A stretch of 64,000 bases of DNA from Paenibacillus sp. DMB5 (GCF_001517085.1 NZ_LRAC01000140.1:1-64000); one strand, 5' to 3'. Counted from the stretch's first letter, positions 50,121-58,758 are shown. Program-made: numbers and translations. The notes: generated by a model not told the origin, from the sequence alone.

Positions 50121-50426
50121 TCCTAATCCGTATCGAGTTAATGTGCTTACCGCTAATGATGTCCTCTATTAGACAAGCTCAGGCCAGCCTTACATACCAC
50201 CTGAACAAAAGGGCTGCTATTTAATTCCACCCTGTATACTCCGCTTCAGCACTCTCCACTTCCGCTAACTGCTTATGTAGCTCCAAGAGCTGCAGCACAG
50301 CCTCCTTTGCATTCTATATATGTTTTTGCATAGCTACATGGTAATATGAAAGCGTATATAATAAAATGAATAATATGATTCAAACATGAACAATCTGGCT
50401 CTCATTTCTGTCACTCAGGAGGACTC
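50121..50426. promoter_or_regulatory. Divergent promoter region with inverted repeat
   Basis: There is no gene here. ATGTAGCT (50275-50282) and AGCTACAT (50332-50339) form a perfect 8-base inverted repeat 49 bases apart, possible AraC half-sites. TATAAT (50357-50362) precedes the regulator gene, but a matching -35 is not clear. Confidence 0.45.
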
Positions 50427-51245
50427 ATGACCTACACCGCACCATGCCACGTTTATACCGCCGGATTTTCCTTTCACCGCAAGCCTTTTCACATGTCCCG
50501 GGCGGACGGCGTACAGAATTATCTGCTGCGCCTGCAGACCGAAGGACGGAGCCGGACCCGGATTGACGGCGAGTTGTCTGCTGTTGAAGCAGGCGATTTG
50601 ATGCTGTTTGCTCCTAATGACCCCTATTATCTGAGCATCGATAAAGAAACATATGCTGCCGGCAAACCGCGGGTAGAAAGCGGGGATTACCATATTTTTT
50701 GCGGCGGACCCTGGATTGAGGACTGGTGGGGCCGCAAGCCGCGTCCGGCAGTGCTCCGCTTGCCGCTTACCGAGCACTTTCTTGGCCTGTTCCGCCAGCT
50801 CGTTCTGGAGCAGCGCCGGCTGTCCGAGTCCTCACCGGAGATTACTGCCTGTTATCTGCAGATTTTATGTATGGAAATCGACAGGCTGATGACGCAGCAG
50901 CGGGCGATTTCACCCAAGGGGTATCTTGCCTACAGGATGAAGCAATATGTAGAGGAGCATGCCGCAATCCCCTTCCGGCTGGAGGATGTGGCAGCCTATG
51001 CGGATATTTCTGTTTCGCGGGCAGTTCATCTGTTCAAGGAGGCATTCGGAACCAGCATTGTAAAATATGTCAACGATGTGCGGCTGGAAATGGCCAGGGA
51101 ACGGATTACCTTCAGTCCGATGCCGCTGGAGCATGTCTCCGAAACCTGCGGGTTTGCCAATTATACGTATTTCCACCGGCTGTTTCGCGGAAGATTCGGA
51201 ATGTCGCCCAAGCAGTACCGTACATACAGCCGGGAGCAAATGTAA
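50427..51245 (+). CDS. AraC-family transcriptional regulator
   Basis: A 272-residue regulator. The N-terminal cupin-like sensing domain includes GELSAVEAGDLMLFAPNDPY. Two C-terminal helix-turn-helix units follow: FRLEDVAAYADISVSRAVHL then FKEAFGTSIVKYVN, and LEHVSETCGFANYTYFHRLF then RGRFGMSPKQYR. It is transcribed away from the dehydrogenase/isomerase operon across a 300-base region with an inverted repeat, so it most likely activates that operon in response to its sugar. The ribosome binding site AGGAGG lies five to six bases before ATG. Confidence 0.92.
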   Translation: MTYTAPCHVYTAGFSFHRKPFHMSRADGVQNYLLRLQTEGRSRTRIDGELSAVEAGDLMLFAPNDPYYLSIDKETYAAGKPRVESGDYHIFCGGPWIEDWWGRKPRPAVLRLPLTEHFLGLFRQLVLEQRRLSESSPEITACYLQILCMEIDRLMTQQRAISPKGYLAYRMKQYVEEHAAIPFRLEDVAAYADISVSRAVHLFKEAFGTSIVKYVNDVRLEMARERITFSPMPLEHVSETCGFANYTYFHRLFRGRFGMSPKQYRTYSREQM

Positions 51246-51261
51246 CCTGATATTATCCTGA

Positions 51262-51480
51262 TCAGCCGGCTCTCCCTGCATACAAAGCAAAAGGAGCGCC
51301 ATCCTGAAAGATCCGCTCCTTGTGTTTGACCTTATTCAGTTTCTCATGTTTGCCCGGGGTGACCCGCACATGCTGTGAGATTGCGCCATAATCTGCGGCG
51401 GTTCTCCGGTTATTCTCTGCGCACCATGTTCCGGTCCGCTCTGCTCTGCGCAGGGCCTTCTGTGTTTTTGTACGTGCCAT
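51262..51480 (-). CDS. Small basic conserved protein
   Basis: A 72-residue, very basic protein starting MARTKTQKALRRAERTGTW. This N-terminal pattern (KTQKALRKAERxGxW, then NRR) recalls a conserved small Bacillota protein of unknown function. The ribosome binding site AAAGGAG precedes ATG. The last about 20 residues (FQDGAPFALYAGRAG) are encoded by a terminator-like hairpin and its tail (51291-51325). The original protein may therefore have ended earlier, near KHKER, and the present stop may be secondary. Confidence 0.7.
   Translation of the reverse strand: MARTKTQKALRRAERTGTWCAENNRRTAADYGAISQHVRVTPGKHEKLNKVKHKERIFQDGAPFALYAGRAG
51291..51325. terminator. Terminator-like hairpin inside the 3' end of the small basic gene
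   Basis: AAGGAGCG (51291-51298) pairs with CGCTCCTT (51314-51321). On the minus strand it is followed by TTTGCTTT. It also stands 45 bases after the AraC-family stop codon and may serve that gene. Confidence 0.55.
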
Positions 51481-51666
51481 TTCAGCAACACTCCTTTATT
51501 GTTCGCAACTATAATTCAATTTTAACATATTCCCTCTGCCGTTTCCCGGTACAGTTTTTGTTAACTTTTCTTTACCGTCTATTGTTCTATCAGTTCCATG
51601 CACCAGAAAATGGTATGATAGAAGAGAATTTAGCAGAACAAGCGGTTGAACCGGAGGGGGATAACG

Positions 51667-52347
51667 ATGAAATACGATGTACTATATGACGGTGCGTTCG
51701 CAATGCTCAAGGTAGAATTGAATCCGGGCGAGAGCGTAAAAGCGGAAATGGGTGCCATGGTTGCCATGTCGCCGGGCATTGAATTAAGAGGGACGGTAGA
51801 CGGAGGGCTCATGCGGGGCCTGGGCCGGATGCTCAGCGGGGAAAAGTTTTTCTTTCAGGAGCTGACCGCAACGCGCGGGCAATGTGAGGTGCTGCTTGCA
51901 CCGGGAGCGCTCGGTGACATCCAGTCGATCGAGCTCGACGGCTCCTATAACTTGTATGTGCAAAAAGACGGCTTCCTGGCCGGCACGCAGGGCATTCAGG
52001 TCAACACCAAAATGCAGAACCTGGCCAGAGGGTTATTCTCGGGCGAAGGCTTTTTCATTGTGGAGATCAGCGGACGCGGGACCGTCTTCCTCTCCTCGTT
52101 CGGTGCCATCCATGCAATCAACCTGGCCCCGGGCGAAGAGATGATTGTCGACAACGGGCATCTGGTGGCATGGCCAAGCTACATGGACTACAAGATTGAA
52201 AAGGCCGCCTCAGGCTGGCTGAACAGCTTGACCAGCGGTGAAGCCATCGTCTGCCGGTTCCGCGGCGAGGGCGTAATCCTCGTACAGTCCCGTAATCCCG
52301 GCAGCTTCGGCAGCTGGATCCGTTCTTTTGTTCCCAGCAAATCCTGA
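51667..52347 (+). CDS. AIM24/TIGR00266-family protein
   Basis: A 226-residue protein made almost entirely of beta strands, with pseudo-repeats of the AIM24 family (MLKVELNPGESVKAEMGAMV; GRGTVFLSSFGAIHAINLAP; EAIVCRFRGEGVILVQSRNP). In eukaryotes AIM24 is mitochondrial; bacterial function is unknown. The start 51667 has ribosome binding site GGAGGGGGAT. The longer reading from 51646 does not. It has no signal peptide or membrane helix. It is monocistronic with its own terminator and converges on fur. Confidence 0.9.
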   Translation: MKYDVLYDGAFAMLKVELNPGESVKAEMGAMVAMSPGIELRGTVDGGLMRGLGRMLSGEKFFFQELTATRGQCEVLLAPGALGDIQSIELDGSYNLYVQKDGFLAGTQGIQVNTKMQNLARGLFSGEGFFIVEISGRGTVFLSSFGAIHAINLAPGEEMIVDNGHLVAWPSYMDYKIEKAASGWLNSLTSGEAIVCRFRGEGVILVQSRNPGSFGSWIRSFVPSKS

Positions 52348-52369
52348 TCTGTTAAAGCTGTTTACAGTC

Positions 52370-52416
52370 AAAGAAGCAACGCCGCGTTATCGCCGCATTG
52401 CTTCTTTTTGTGTTGA
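52370..52416 (+). terminator. Terminator of AIM24 gene
   Basis: AAAGAAGCAA (52370-52379) pairs with TTGCTTCTTT (52398-52413 region), with an inner GCCGCG/CGCCGC-like stem, and ends in TTTTT. Confidence 0.75.
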
Positions 52417-52430
52417 AAAAAATTCCGCCG

Positions 52431-52904
52431 TCAGGAGACAGCCTTGCGATCCTTGTCACCTTTACAGCCGGTCTGCCTGCAGTTGTTATAGGTACCTTTG
52501 AAATCAAGCCGGTGATCCGTTACGCTGAAGCCGTATTCCGCCTCCAGCCGCTGTTCCAGCTCCAGCAGCCAGTCATCCTTGATTTCTTCAAGCCGGCCGC
52601 AGACGCTGCAGATCAGATGATGATGCATATGATCATGGCCGTCACCCCGCAGGTCATAACGGGCCACACCGTCTCCGAAATTCATTTTTTCAACGATATG
52701 CAGCTCGCACAACAGCTCAAGGGTCCGGTACACGGTAGCCAGTCCCAGATGCGGGTAGCTGTTTTTTACTCTCATATAGACTTCTTCTACGCTTAAATGC
52801 TCCTCTTCGTTGTCGAGCAGCACCTTCACGATCGCTTCACGCTGAGGGGTCAATTTATAGTTATGCGCGGCAAACTGCTGGCTGATATTTGCAATCGGGT
52901 TCAT
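52431..52904 (-). CDS. fur: Ferric uptake regulator Fur
   Basis: A 157-residue metalloregulator. The winged helix is TPQREAIVKVLLDNEEEHLS then VEEVYMRVKN, with HLGLATVYRTLELL. The metal-binding region is DGHDHMHHHLICSVCGRLEE, and a second Cys pair lies in NNCRQTGC. The HxHxxH pattern favours Fur over PerR or Zur, but the three are close. The Fur box in the hmoA promoter 26 kb away in this window is a likely target. The ribosome binding site AAGGTGGGAG precedes ATG. Confidence 0.9.
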   Translation of the reverse strand: MNPIANISQQFAAHNYKLTPQREAIVKVLLDNEEEHLSVEEVYMRVKNSYPHLGLATVYRTLELLCELHIVEKMNFGDGVARYDLRGDGHDHMHHHLICSVCGRLEEIKDDWLLELEQRLEAEYGFSVTDHRLDFKGTYNNCRQTGCKGDKDRKAVS

Positions 52905-53182
52905 CTGGCTCTCCCACCTTTCCGTATAACAAGTCCGCCTGTCACTAGCTGGTAATCAGTAATTATTACGATATAAGCATAACAAAATGTACTAAAAATG
53001 AAAAGCACCTGACATTATTATAACATTATTGCCCGAATTTCCGAATGTCTGATCCAAATTAACAACAAAATTTAAAACAGGAACAATTATATTCCCCCGT
53101 ATGAGCAGCGGCCCATCCGCAAAGGGCTATTCAACCATATCTTATAGAGACTATATAACTTCTATAAGTGAGGATGGTCCGT

Positions 53183-53761
53183 ATGGCACAGCCTAACCGA
53201 AGACAGCAAGCCCAGCCCCTTGTAACCGCCCGCGTCCTGCGCCAGGTAGCTAAGGCCATGCTGCCCTTCTACCGGAAAATCGCCGGGAACCGCACCTTTG
53301 CGCAGCAATGGTCCGCAGCCGTTACAGGCGCAGACCTTGGACTTATGGGCTCGTTGCTGGCTCAAATCCCCTCCCTGGCCAGCGTTCAAAATTACGGGAC
53401 GAACGGAATCGGTTATTTTATTTCTTTCCCATTTCCGCCGCCTGTGGCCTTTTACACCAATGGAACGACTATTCCGCCGGGTACGGTGCAGTTTACCTTT
53501 AATACCCGGGTCCACCGTGCGGTAGCACTAGCGGTTATCCCTTTTTACCGGAGACTGGCCGCTTCAGCAGCTTATGCTGACGCACTCGCATCCGCGATCA
53601 ACCGTAATGAGGCTAAGCGTGTGGATACATTGGTCCGGAGACTGGTCAAGACGAAGGCACTTCAGACCGTAACGATTGAGGATCACGGGGTAGCCCTTCG
53701 GTTCAAAACCCGTTACAGCAAGTATCCGTACCGCAATCTGCTTTTCCAGGAAAATATGTAG
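53183..53761 (+). CDS. Protein with two tandem alpha-helical modules, unknown function
   Basis: A 192-residue basic protein that contains an internal duplication. Residues of about 17-85 (RVLRQVAKAMLPFYRKIAGN ... NYGTNGIGYFISF) and about 110-182 (RVHRAVALAVIPFYRRLAAS ... IEDHGVALRF) follow the same pattern: RVxRxVAxAxxPFYRxxA, then an Ala-rich helix, a Leu-rich helix, and a closing beta turn ending in F. A proline-rich linker (FPFPPPVAFYTNGTTIPPGT) joins them. No signal peptide. The start 53183 has ribosome binding site AGGATGG. I do not recognise the family. The SLH-type secreted-protein gene follows. Confidence 0.8.
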   Translation: MAQPNRRQQAQPLVTARVLRQVAKAMLPFYRKIAGNRTFAQQWSAAVTGADLGLMGSLLAQIPSLASVQNYGTNGIGYFISFPFPPPVAFYTNGTTIPPGTVQFTFNTRVHRAVALAVIPFYRRLAASAAYADALASAINRNEAKRVDTLVRRLVKTKALQTVTIEDHGVALRFKTRYSKYPYRNLLFQENM

Positions 53762-53870
53762 AAAAAAATCCGCCCACTGCCGGGTTTTCCCGCAACCTTT
53801 CCGTCGATTGCTGCGTCACAATAGGTGATAACGGCCAAGCGGCCCAACCTATGTACAGAGGTGAACAACA

Positions 53871-54539
53871 ATGATGAAAAAGCGTGCTTTCGCAGTGATT
53901 ACAACCGTTTCGCTCCTATCCTTCTCGCTGGGGAGTCCCCTCTTTGCGGCCGGCGGCACCTTTAAGGATATCGATAATGTGACCGGCAAAGACAAGATCA
54001 ATTCCCTGAAGTCGAAGGGGTTGATCAAGGGGCTGTCGGATACCCAGTTCCTTCCCGGCTCCATTGTTACCAATGCCCAGGCCGTGCAGTTTATTTCCGG
54101 CGGCCTGCAGTTAAGCCTTGCGGCCATTGATTTCAACAAGGCTCCGGTAGCCAGTGAGATCTTCAGCAAAGTCAAAGATAACGCTTGGTATGCCGAGGCC
54201 TTCATCAATGCCCACTATAACGGCGTGGAGATTCCGGCAAATATTGACCCGTCCAAGCCGGTGACCAAGGAATTGTTCACGAGTCTGCTGATTCAGGGCG
54301 TGGAAAAGGCCGGCAATCTCCCGATGATCAACATCGTGCCTGCCAAGATTGCCGATGAGGAACAGATGAATCCGTCCTATCAGGGCAGCATTCAGCGTTC
54401 GCTCAAATACAACATTAATGCTCTTGATGCCAAAGGCAATTTTAATCCGAAAAGCGAAATTACCCGCGCTGAAGCCGCCGTTATGCTCTATAACGCATTG
54501 GAATATCTTAATGGCCGTCAGGCATCATCCGGTGATTAA
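53871..54539 (+). CDS. Secreted protein with SLH-like repeats
   Basis: A 222-residue exported protein (signal MKKRAFAVITTVSLLSFSLG, probable cleavage after LFAA). Three degenerate S-layer-homology-type units follow: FKDIDNVTGKDKINSLKSKG with FLPGSIVTNAQAVQFI; a middle unit around AWYAEAFINAHYNGVEIP with PSKPVTKELFTSLL; and YNINALDAKGNFNPKSEITR with AEAAVMLYNAL. SLH units anchor proteins to pyruvylated cell-wall polymers. Here there is no other domain, so it may act only as a wall-associated adaptor. The ribosome binding site GAGGTGA precedes ATG. The first unit is weaker than canonical SLH. Confidence 0.85.
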   Translation: MMKKRAFAVITTVSLLSFSLGSPLFAAGGTFKDIDNVTGKDKINSLKSKGLIKGLSDTQFLPGSIVTNAQAVQFISGGLQLSLAAIDFNKAPVASEIFSKVKDNAWYAEAFINAHYNGVEIPANIDPSKPVTKELFTSLLIQGVEKAGNLPMINIVPAKIADEEQMNPSYQGSIQRSLKYNINALDAKGNFNPKSEITRAEAAVMLYNALEYLNGRQASSGD

Positions 54540-54580
54540 CCGCGTAACCTGATCATTCCCCAAAACGGGATGCTCAGGTG

Positions 54581-54616
54581 TAAAAGGCAGTCCGGCTTCT
54601 CCCGGACTGCCTTTTA
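54581..54616. terminator. Bidirectional terminator between SLH gene and tcyC
   Basis: AAAAGGCAGTCCGG (54582-54595) pairs perfectly with CCGGACTGCCTTTT (54602-54615). The tcyC stop codon lies at its right edge. Confidence 0.9.
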
Positions 54617-55366
54617 TTGTTCATCTCCGCTCAATCTGTTCAGGAACTGGCGGACACGCGTATTCTGCGATTGCTCCAGCACCTGCTGCGGTGTCCCCTG
54701 TTCCAGAATGAACCCCTGATCCATCAGTACGATCAGATCGGCAACATCCGCGGCAAATTTCATTTCATGGGTCACAATGACCATCGTCATCCCTTCAGAA
54801 GCAAGCTGCCTGATCACCTTCAGCACCTCACCAACCAGCTCCGGATCAAGTGCCGAGGTCGGCTCATCAAAGAGAAGCACCTCCGGCTCCACCGCCATTG
54901 CCCGGGCGATAGCCACCCGCTGCTGCTGCCCGCCGGACAGCTGATGGGGATAAGCCTCCGCCTTGTCCGACAATCCCACCTTGCCCAGAAGCTCAAGTCC
55001 CCGGCTTCGCGCTTCCTCCCGGGAACGCCTCTGCACTGTAACCTGTCCCTCCATCACATTGCCGAGAGCCGTCATATGCGGAAACAAGTTATAGGACTGA
55101 AAGACCATTCCTGTCTTTTGGCGCAGACCCAGAACCGTCTTGCGCGGAATTTTGGCTTTTTCGTTGAACCGGATCTCTGTTCCGGCAACGGTAAGAGTGC
55201 CCTGTTCGGGCAGCTCCAGCAGATTGAAGCAGCGCAGCAGGGTTGTTTTGCCGGAACCTGAAGGACCGATGATAACAAGCACTTTACCGTGCTCCAGCCG
55301 GAGATTAATGCCTTTAAGCACCTCCAGCGGGCCAAAGCTCTTATGCAGATCCCTGATTTCGATCAT
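54614..55366 (-). CDS. tcyC: Amino-acid (cystine-type) ABC transporter ATP-binding protein
   Basis: A 250-residue ABC ATPase of the polar-amino-acid family. Walker A is GPSGSGKTTLLR, the signature is LSGGQQQRVAIARAM, Walker B is VLLFDEPTSALDPE, and the H-loop is VTHEMKFA. The start at 55366 (MIEIRDLHKSFG) has ribosome binding site GGAGG. The longer frame to 55558 overlaps the permease and is rejected. Order and sizes (binding protein, permease, ATPase) match B. subtilis tcyABC for L-cystine. Substrate is inferred; glutamine-type transporters look similar. Confidence 0.85.
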   Translation of the reverse strand: MIEIRDLHKSFGPLEVLKGINLRLEHGKVLVIIGPSGSGKTTLLRCFNLLELPEQGTLTVAGTEIRFNEKAKIPRKTVLGLRQKTGMVFQSYNLFPHMTALGNVMEGQVTVQRRSREEARSRGLELLGKVGLSDKAEAYPHQLSGGQQQRVAIARAMAVEPEVLLFDEPTSALDPELVGEVLKVIRQLASEGMTMVIVTHEMKFAADVADLIVLMDQGFILEQGTPQQVLEQSQNTRVRQFLNRLSGDEQ

Positions 55367-55379
55367 ACGCGCGGTCCTC

Positions 55380-56048
55380 CTATCTTGCCGTATAGCGGTC
55401 AAAGCGTTTTTCGAGCACATTCTGCAGTCCTGACAGCACGGAGCAGAACAGCAGGTAGAATAGCGCAGCTTCGGAATAGAGCAGCAGCGGTTCATAAGTA
55501 GTTGCAGTGATCTGCTGGGCTGTCCGGAACATCTCAACATAGGTGATGCCGGCCGCAAGCGATGTATCTTTTACCAGGCTGATAAAAGAATTGGCAAGCG
55601 GCGGAACCGACACCCGCGCCGCCTGGGGCAGGATGATTCTGCGCAGGGCCTGTCCCCGGGTCATCCCCACGGAGTACGCAGCCTCCCATTGCCCTTTAGG
55701 AATCGACAAAATGGCCGCCCGGACAATCTCGGAGGAGTAGGCCCCAACACTCAAGGTAAAGCCGATAACGGCAGCAATAAACGGATCAAGCACAATGCCT
55801 GCTGACGGCAGCCCGTAAAAGATGATGAACAGCTGCACCAGCAGCGGCGTCCCGCGGATGATCCAGACATAGAATCTGGCAATCAGCTCCGGAATGCGCC
55901 ACGAAGAAAGCCTCACCAGCGCTGTAGCAACCGCGAGCAGCAGGCCAAGCACGAATGAGACCAGCGCCAGCGGGATCGTATAAGCCACACCGGCCTTGAA
56001 CAGGGGCAGCAGCGAATCCAGAAAAATTTGCAGCTTACGGTCATCCAT
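55380..56048 (-). CDS. tcyB: Amino-acid (cystine-type) ABC transporter permease
   Basis: A 222-residue His/Glu/Gln/Arg-type permease with five or so hydrophobic segments. The RGTPLLVQLFIIFYGLP motif and the EAA loop QWEAAYSVGMTRGQALRRII are typical. It starts 22 bases after the binding-protein gene and precedes the ATPase gene by 13 bases. Cystine specificity follows from resemblance to TcyB and the operon layout. Confidence 0.87.
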   Translation of the reverse strand: MDDRKLQIFLDSLLPLFKAGVAYTIPLALVSFVLGLLLAVATALVRLSSWRIPELIARFYVWIIRGTPLLVQLFIIFYGLPSAGIVLDPFIAAVIGFTLSVGAYSSEIVRAAILSIPKGQWEAAYSVGMTRGQALRRIILPQAARVSVPPLANSFISLVKDTSLAAGITYVEMFRTAQQITATTYEPLLLYSEAALFYLLFCSVLSGLQNVLEKRFDRYTAR

Positions 56049-56070
56049 CGCTTAGAAGCTCCTCCAGCCT

Positions 56071-56904
56071 TTATTTGGAGACGTCTGCACCGAAATATTT
56101 CTCGGAGATGGCCAGATACGTTCCATCCTGCTTCATGTCTGCCAGAGCCCCGTTCACCGCCTCCACCAGCTCCTCATTCCCCTTCAGGAATACGGCAGCG
56201 CTCTGCGAGCCTTCGGCGATCTCGTCCACCTGCTTAATTTGGACATCCGGCTTCTGCTTTTTCAGATCCAGAAAAGAGAGCCCGTCGTTTACCGTCGCGT
56301 CAATACGTCCGGAAACCAGCAGATCAATGGCCTGATTGAAGCCTTCCACGGCCACTATCTCAGCGCCGTTCTGACGGGCGATATCGGACAGGTTGCTGGT
56401 CAGCGACTGGCCGGATTTTTTGCCTTTCAAATCCGCAAAGCTCTTGATGTCGGTATTCTTTTCGCTGACAATCAGCACGGCTTTGGACATGACATATGGC
56501 TCGGAGAAGTCATATTTGACCTTGCGCTCATCCGTAATGGACACCTCGTTAAAAATAGCATCGAAGCGCTTTGCATCCATCCCGGCAAAAATTCCGTCCC
56601 ACTGGGTCTCAATAAACTCGGCTTCCACCCCGATCCGTTTGGCTATCTCCCGGGCGATGTCCACATCGAAGCCTGTGAGCGTTCCGTCAGCATCATGGTA
56701 AGTGAACGGAGAATAGGTTCCTTCGGTGCCGATCCTCAGCTTACCTGAGGCCTTTATTGTCTCCAGACTGTTCTGCTTCTCAGGGGCAGCCGTTACATCG
56801 GCGCCTCCTGTTGTTCCTTCAGCTGTATCCGTGTTATCGCTGGTTCCGCAGGCTGCAAGCAGTATTCCCAGCAGAAGCAGCGGGGCCAGAGCCCATTTTT
56901 TCAT
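56071..56904 (-). CDS. tcyA: Amino-acid (cystine-type) ABC transporter substrate-binding lipoprotein
   Basis: A 277-residue lipoprotein. The signal MKKWALAPLLLLGILLAACG ends in lipobox LAAC. The family-3 binding fold includes GKLRIGTEGTYSPFTYHDAD, GFDVDIAREIAKRIGVEAEF and GMDAKRFDAIFNEVSITDER, a combination typical of TcyA-like cystine-binding proteins. The start 56904 has ribosome binding site GAGGAGGAACTAACT; the extension to 57000 has none. It is the first gene of the operon. Confidence 0.88.
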   Translation of the reverse strand: MKKWALAPLLLLGILLAACGTSDNTDTAEGTTGGADVTAAPEKQNSLETIKASGKLRIGTEGTYSPFTYHDADGTLTGFDVDIAREIAKRIGVEAEFIETQWDGIFAGMDAKRFDAIFNEVSITDERKVKYDFSEPYVMSKAVLIVSEKNTDIKSFADLKGKKSGQSLTSNLSDIARQNGAEIVAVEGFNQAIDLLVSGRIDATVNDGLSFLDLKKQKPDVQIKQVDEIAEGSQSAAVFLKGNEELVEAVNGALADMKQDGTYLAISEKYFGADVSK

Positions 56905-57000
56905 AGTTAGTTCCTCCTCAGGCTGTGTTTGACGGTGATATAGTTTGAAGTTATCATGCCCCAAAAATCCGTTCTTCTCCCTCTCCGGCGTCAGAGGCAC

Positions 57001-57045
57001 AAAAAAATCCCCGCCTACCTATTCAGGTAAGCAGGGATTTCCAGT
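57001..57045 (-). terminator. Terminator of the MFS exporter gene
   Basis: On the minus strand AAATCCCTGCTTACCT pairs with AGGTAGGCGGGGATTT with two mismatches and is followed by TTTTT. Confidence 0.8.
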
Positions 57046-57060
57046 CAAAGCCTATTTTCG

Positions 57061-58574
57061 TTAACCGTGCATCATCTCCGCCTGCGGTCTGGATTCACCA
57101 TCTCCGCCTTTACGCCCTCTGCGCAGCAGCAGTCCGAGAACAGCCCCTCCTAATGCGACAAAAATCATGATGTGGAAGGTATCGGCAAAGCCCTGGGCCA
57201 TTACCGTCTGTGTGGCCTGCTTCAGCACTTCAGGTGAAGCTTTGGCAGGATCAACTCCGGATGCGGCAGCAGCTGCCTGCATTTCCGCACCGCGGGACGC
57301 TGCCCTGGACGTAAGAATGGTAACCAGCGTCGATACCGCAAGCGAGTTGATAACCTGCTGCATCGAGTTGGTCAGTGAAGTCACCCGGTTGACCAGATGA
57401 ATGGGCGCTTTATTCAGCAGGTGGGTATTCATCGGCATCATCATCATCCCCATTCCTGCTCCGCACATGATCAGCGGTACGATCAGATCCCTGCTCTCTG
57501 TAGTCAGATCCACATGGGAATATTGATACAGCGCACCTGAGACAAGGCTGAGGCCGCAGACGACGAGCCAGCGCACCCCAATTTTGTCAAAAAGAATACC
57601 CGCTACCGGCATCATTAGGCCCGAGGCAATCGCCTGCGGGAGCAGCGTCAGTCCGGTGTCAAAAGCACCGAAGCCGCGGGCCTGCTGCAGAAACTGCGGA
57701 AGCAGGAACAAGGCTCCGTACAAGCCGAACTGGGCGATCCACTGGACCAGAATGCCTGTGGTGAAATCAACCGAGCGCAGAATGCGCAGCTCCAGCAGCG
57801 GCGTCCTGGAACGCAGCTCAGCGATGACAAAAGCAATCAGCGCTGCCAGTCCCAGCGCAAGTCCGATCAGTGTTTTATTGGAGGACCAGCTATCCGCTCC
57901 CTGACTGACCCCGTAGGTCAGAGAGGCAAAGGCCAGCGGTCCGAGGATCATCCCCAGCTTGTCCATTCCCGGTACCTGTCCGCGCTGAGCATTTGGCAGC
58001 TTGCGCAGGCCAATCATCAGGCAGATGATTCCGATCGGGATATTGATCAGGAAGATCCATCTCCATGAATGATACTGGACCAGCCAGCCGGACAGGACGG
58101 CCCGATGGCCGGAGCGAACAGCACCGGAATACCCATAATGCCCATTACAATGCCGACCTTGCTCTTTGGCGCGAGCCTGTACACATATGCCATGCCTACC
58201 GGCAAAACGCAGCCGCCGCCGAGCCCCTGCAGCACCCTGAAAGCAATCAGCCATTCTGCGCTGTTTGGCGTAGCACATAAAATGGAACCTATTGTGAATA
58301 CCACCACTGCAGTCAAAAAGACGGTTTTGGCCCCGAAGCGGTCGGACAGCCAGCCGGACAGCGGAATGACCGAAGCCTGTGCCAGCATATAGCCGGTTAC
58401 GATCCACTGCAATGTTGTCAGATTGGTATGAAAGTCTTCAACCAGCGTAGATAACGCCACATTCATCGCCGTGCTGTCGAGGACAACCATAAATACACCG
58501 AATATGATCGCCAGCAGCGGCACCAGAATTCCGGACAGCCGGAACTCGGCATCCTCCTTGATTACTCCTTGCAT
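57061..58574 (-). CDS. DHA2-family MFS drug exporter, frameshifted
   Basis: An EmrB/QacA-type proton-driven exporter with 14 predicted membrane segments, about 504 residues if joined. The first frame (58574 down to 58047) carries the start and motif A, GWLSDRFGAKTVFL, and motif C (GGCVLPVGMAYVYRL, FAPAIGP). The second frame continues VLSGWLVQYHSWRWIFLINI and IPIGIICLMIGL to 57061. The two halves meet at GGGCCG near 58098-58104; one added base restores FAPAIGP-VLSGWLVQYHSW. It is divergent from a TetR gene with twin palindromic operators, so it is probably a regulated drug or metabolite exporter. Whether the frameshift is real is unresolved. Confidence 0.87.
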
Positions 58575-58651
58575 CTTCTTTCTCCTCTCCTATGCCAGTG
58601 CAGGTTCAATGTCGTTGACCGCTGCACCCTTCTCTTTATATAATATGTTTG

Positions 58652-58665
58652 CGGACAATTGTCCG
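58652..58665. promoter_or_regulatory. TetR-type operator, copy 1
   Basis: CGGACAATTGTCCG is a perfect 14-base palindrome in the promoter region between the divergent MFS and TetR genes. Confidence 0.8.
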
Positions 58666-58685
58666 TATAATCCAATAACAGTCTA

Positions 58686-58699
58686 CGGACAATTGTCCG
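58686..58699. promoter_or_regulatory. TetR-type operator, copy 2
   Basis: A second identical palindrome, CGGACAATTGTCCG, centred 34 bases from the first. The spacing, near three helical turns, would place two dimers on almost the same DNA face. Confidence 0.8.
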
Positions 58700-58758
58700 C
58701 TGTGTCAATAAATTCTTGATATCTATGCTGAATACTACCTATACCGAAAGGAACATCC

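Noticed and set aside
55367..55558. N-terminal extension of the cystine-type ATPase
   Set aside because: It overlaps the permease gene, while MIEIRDLHKSFG at 55366 has a good ribosome binding site and is the family start.
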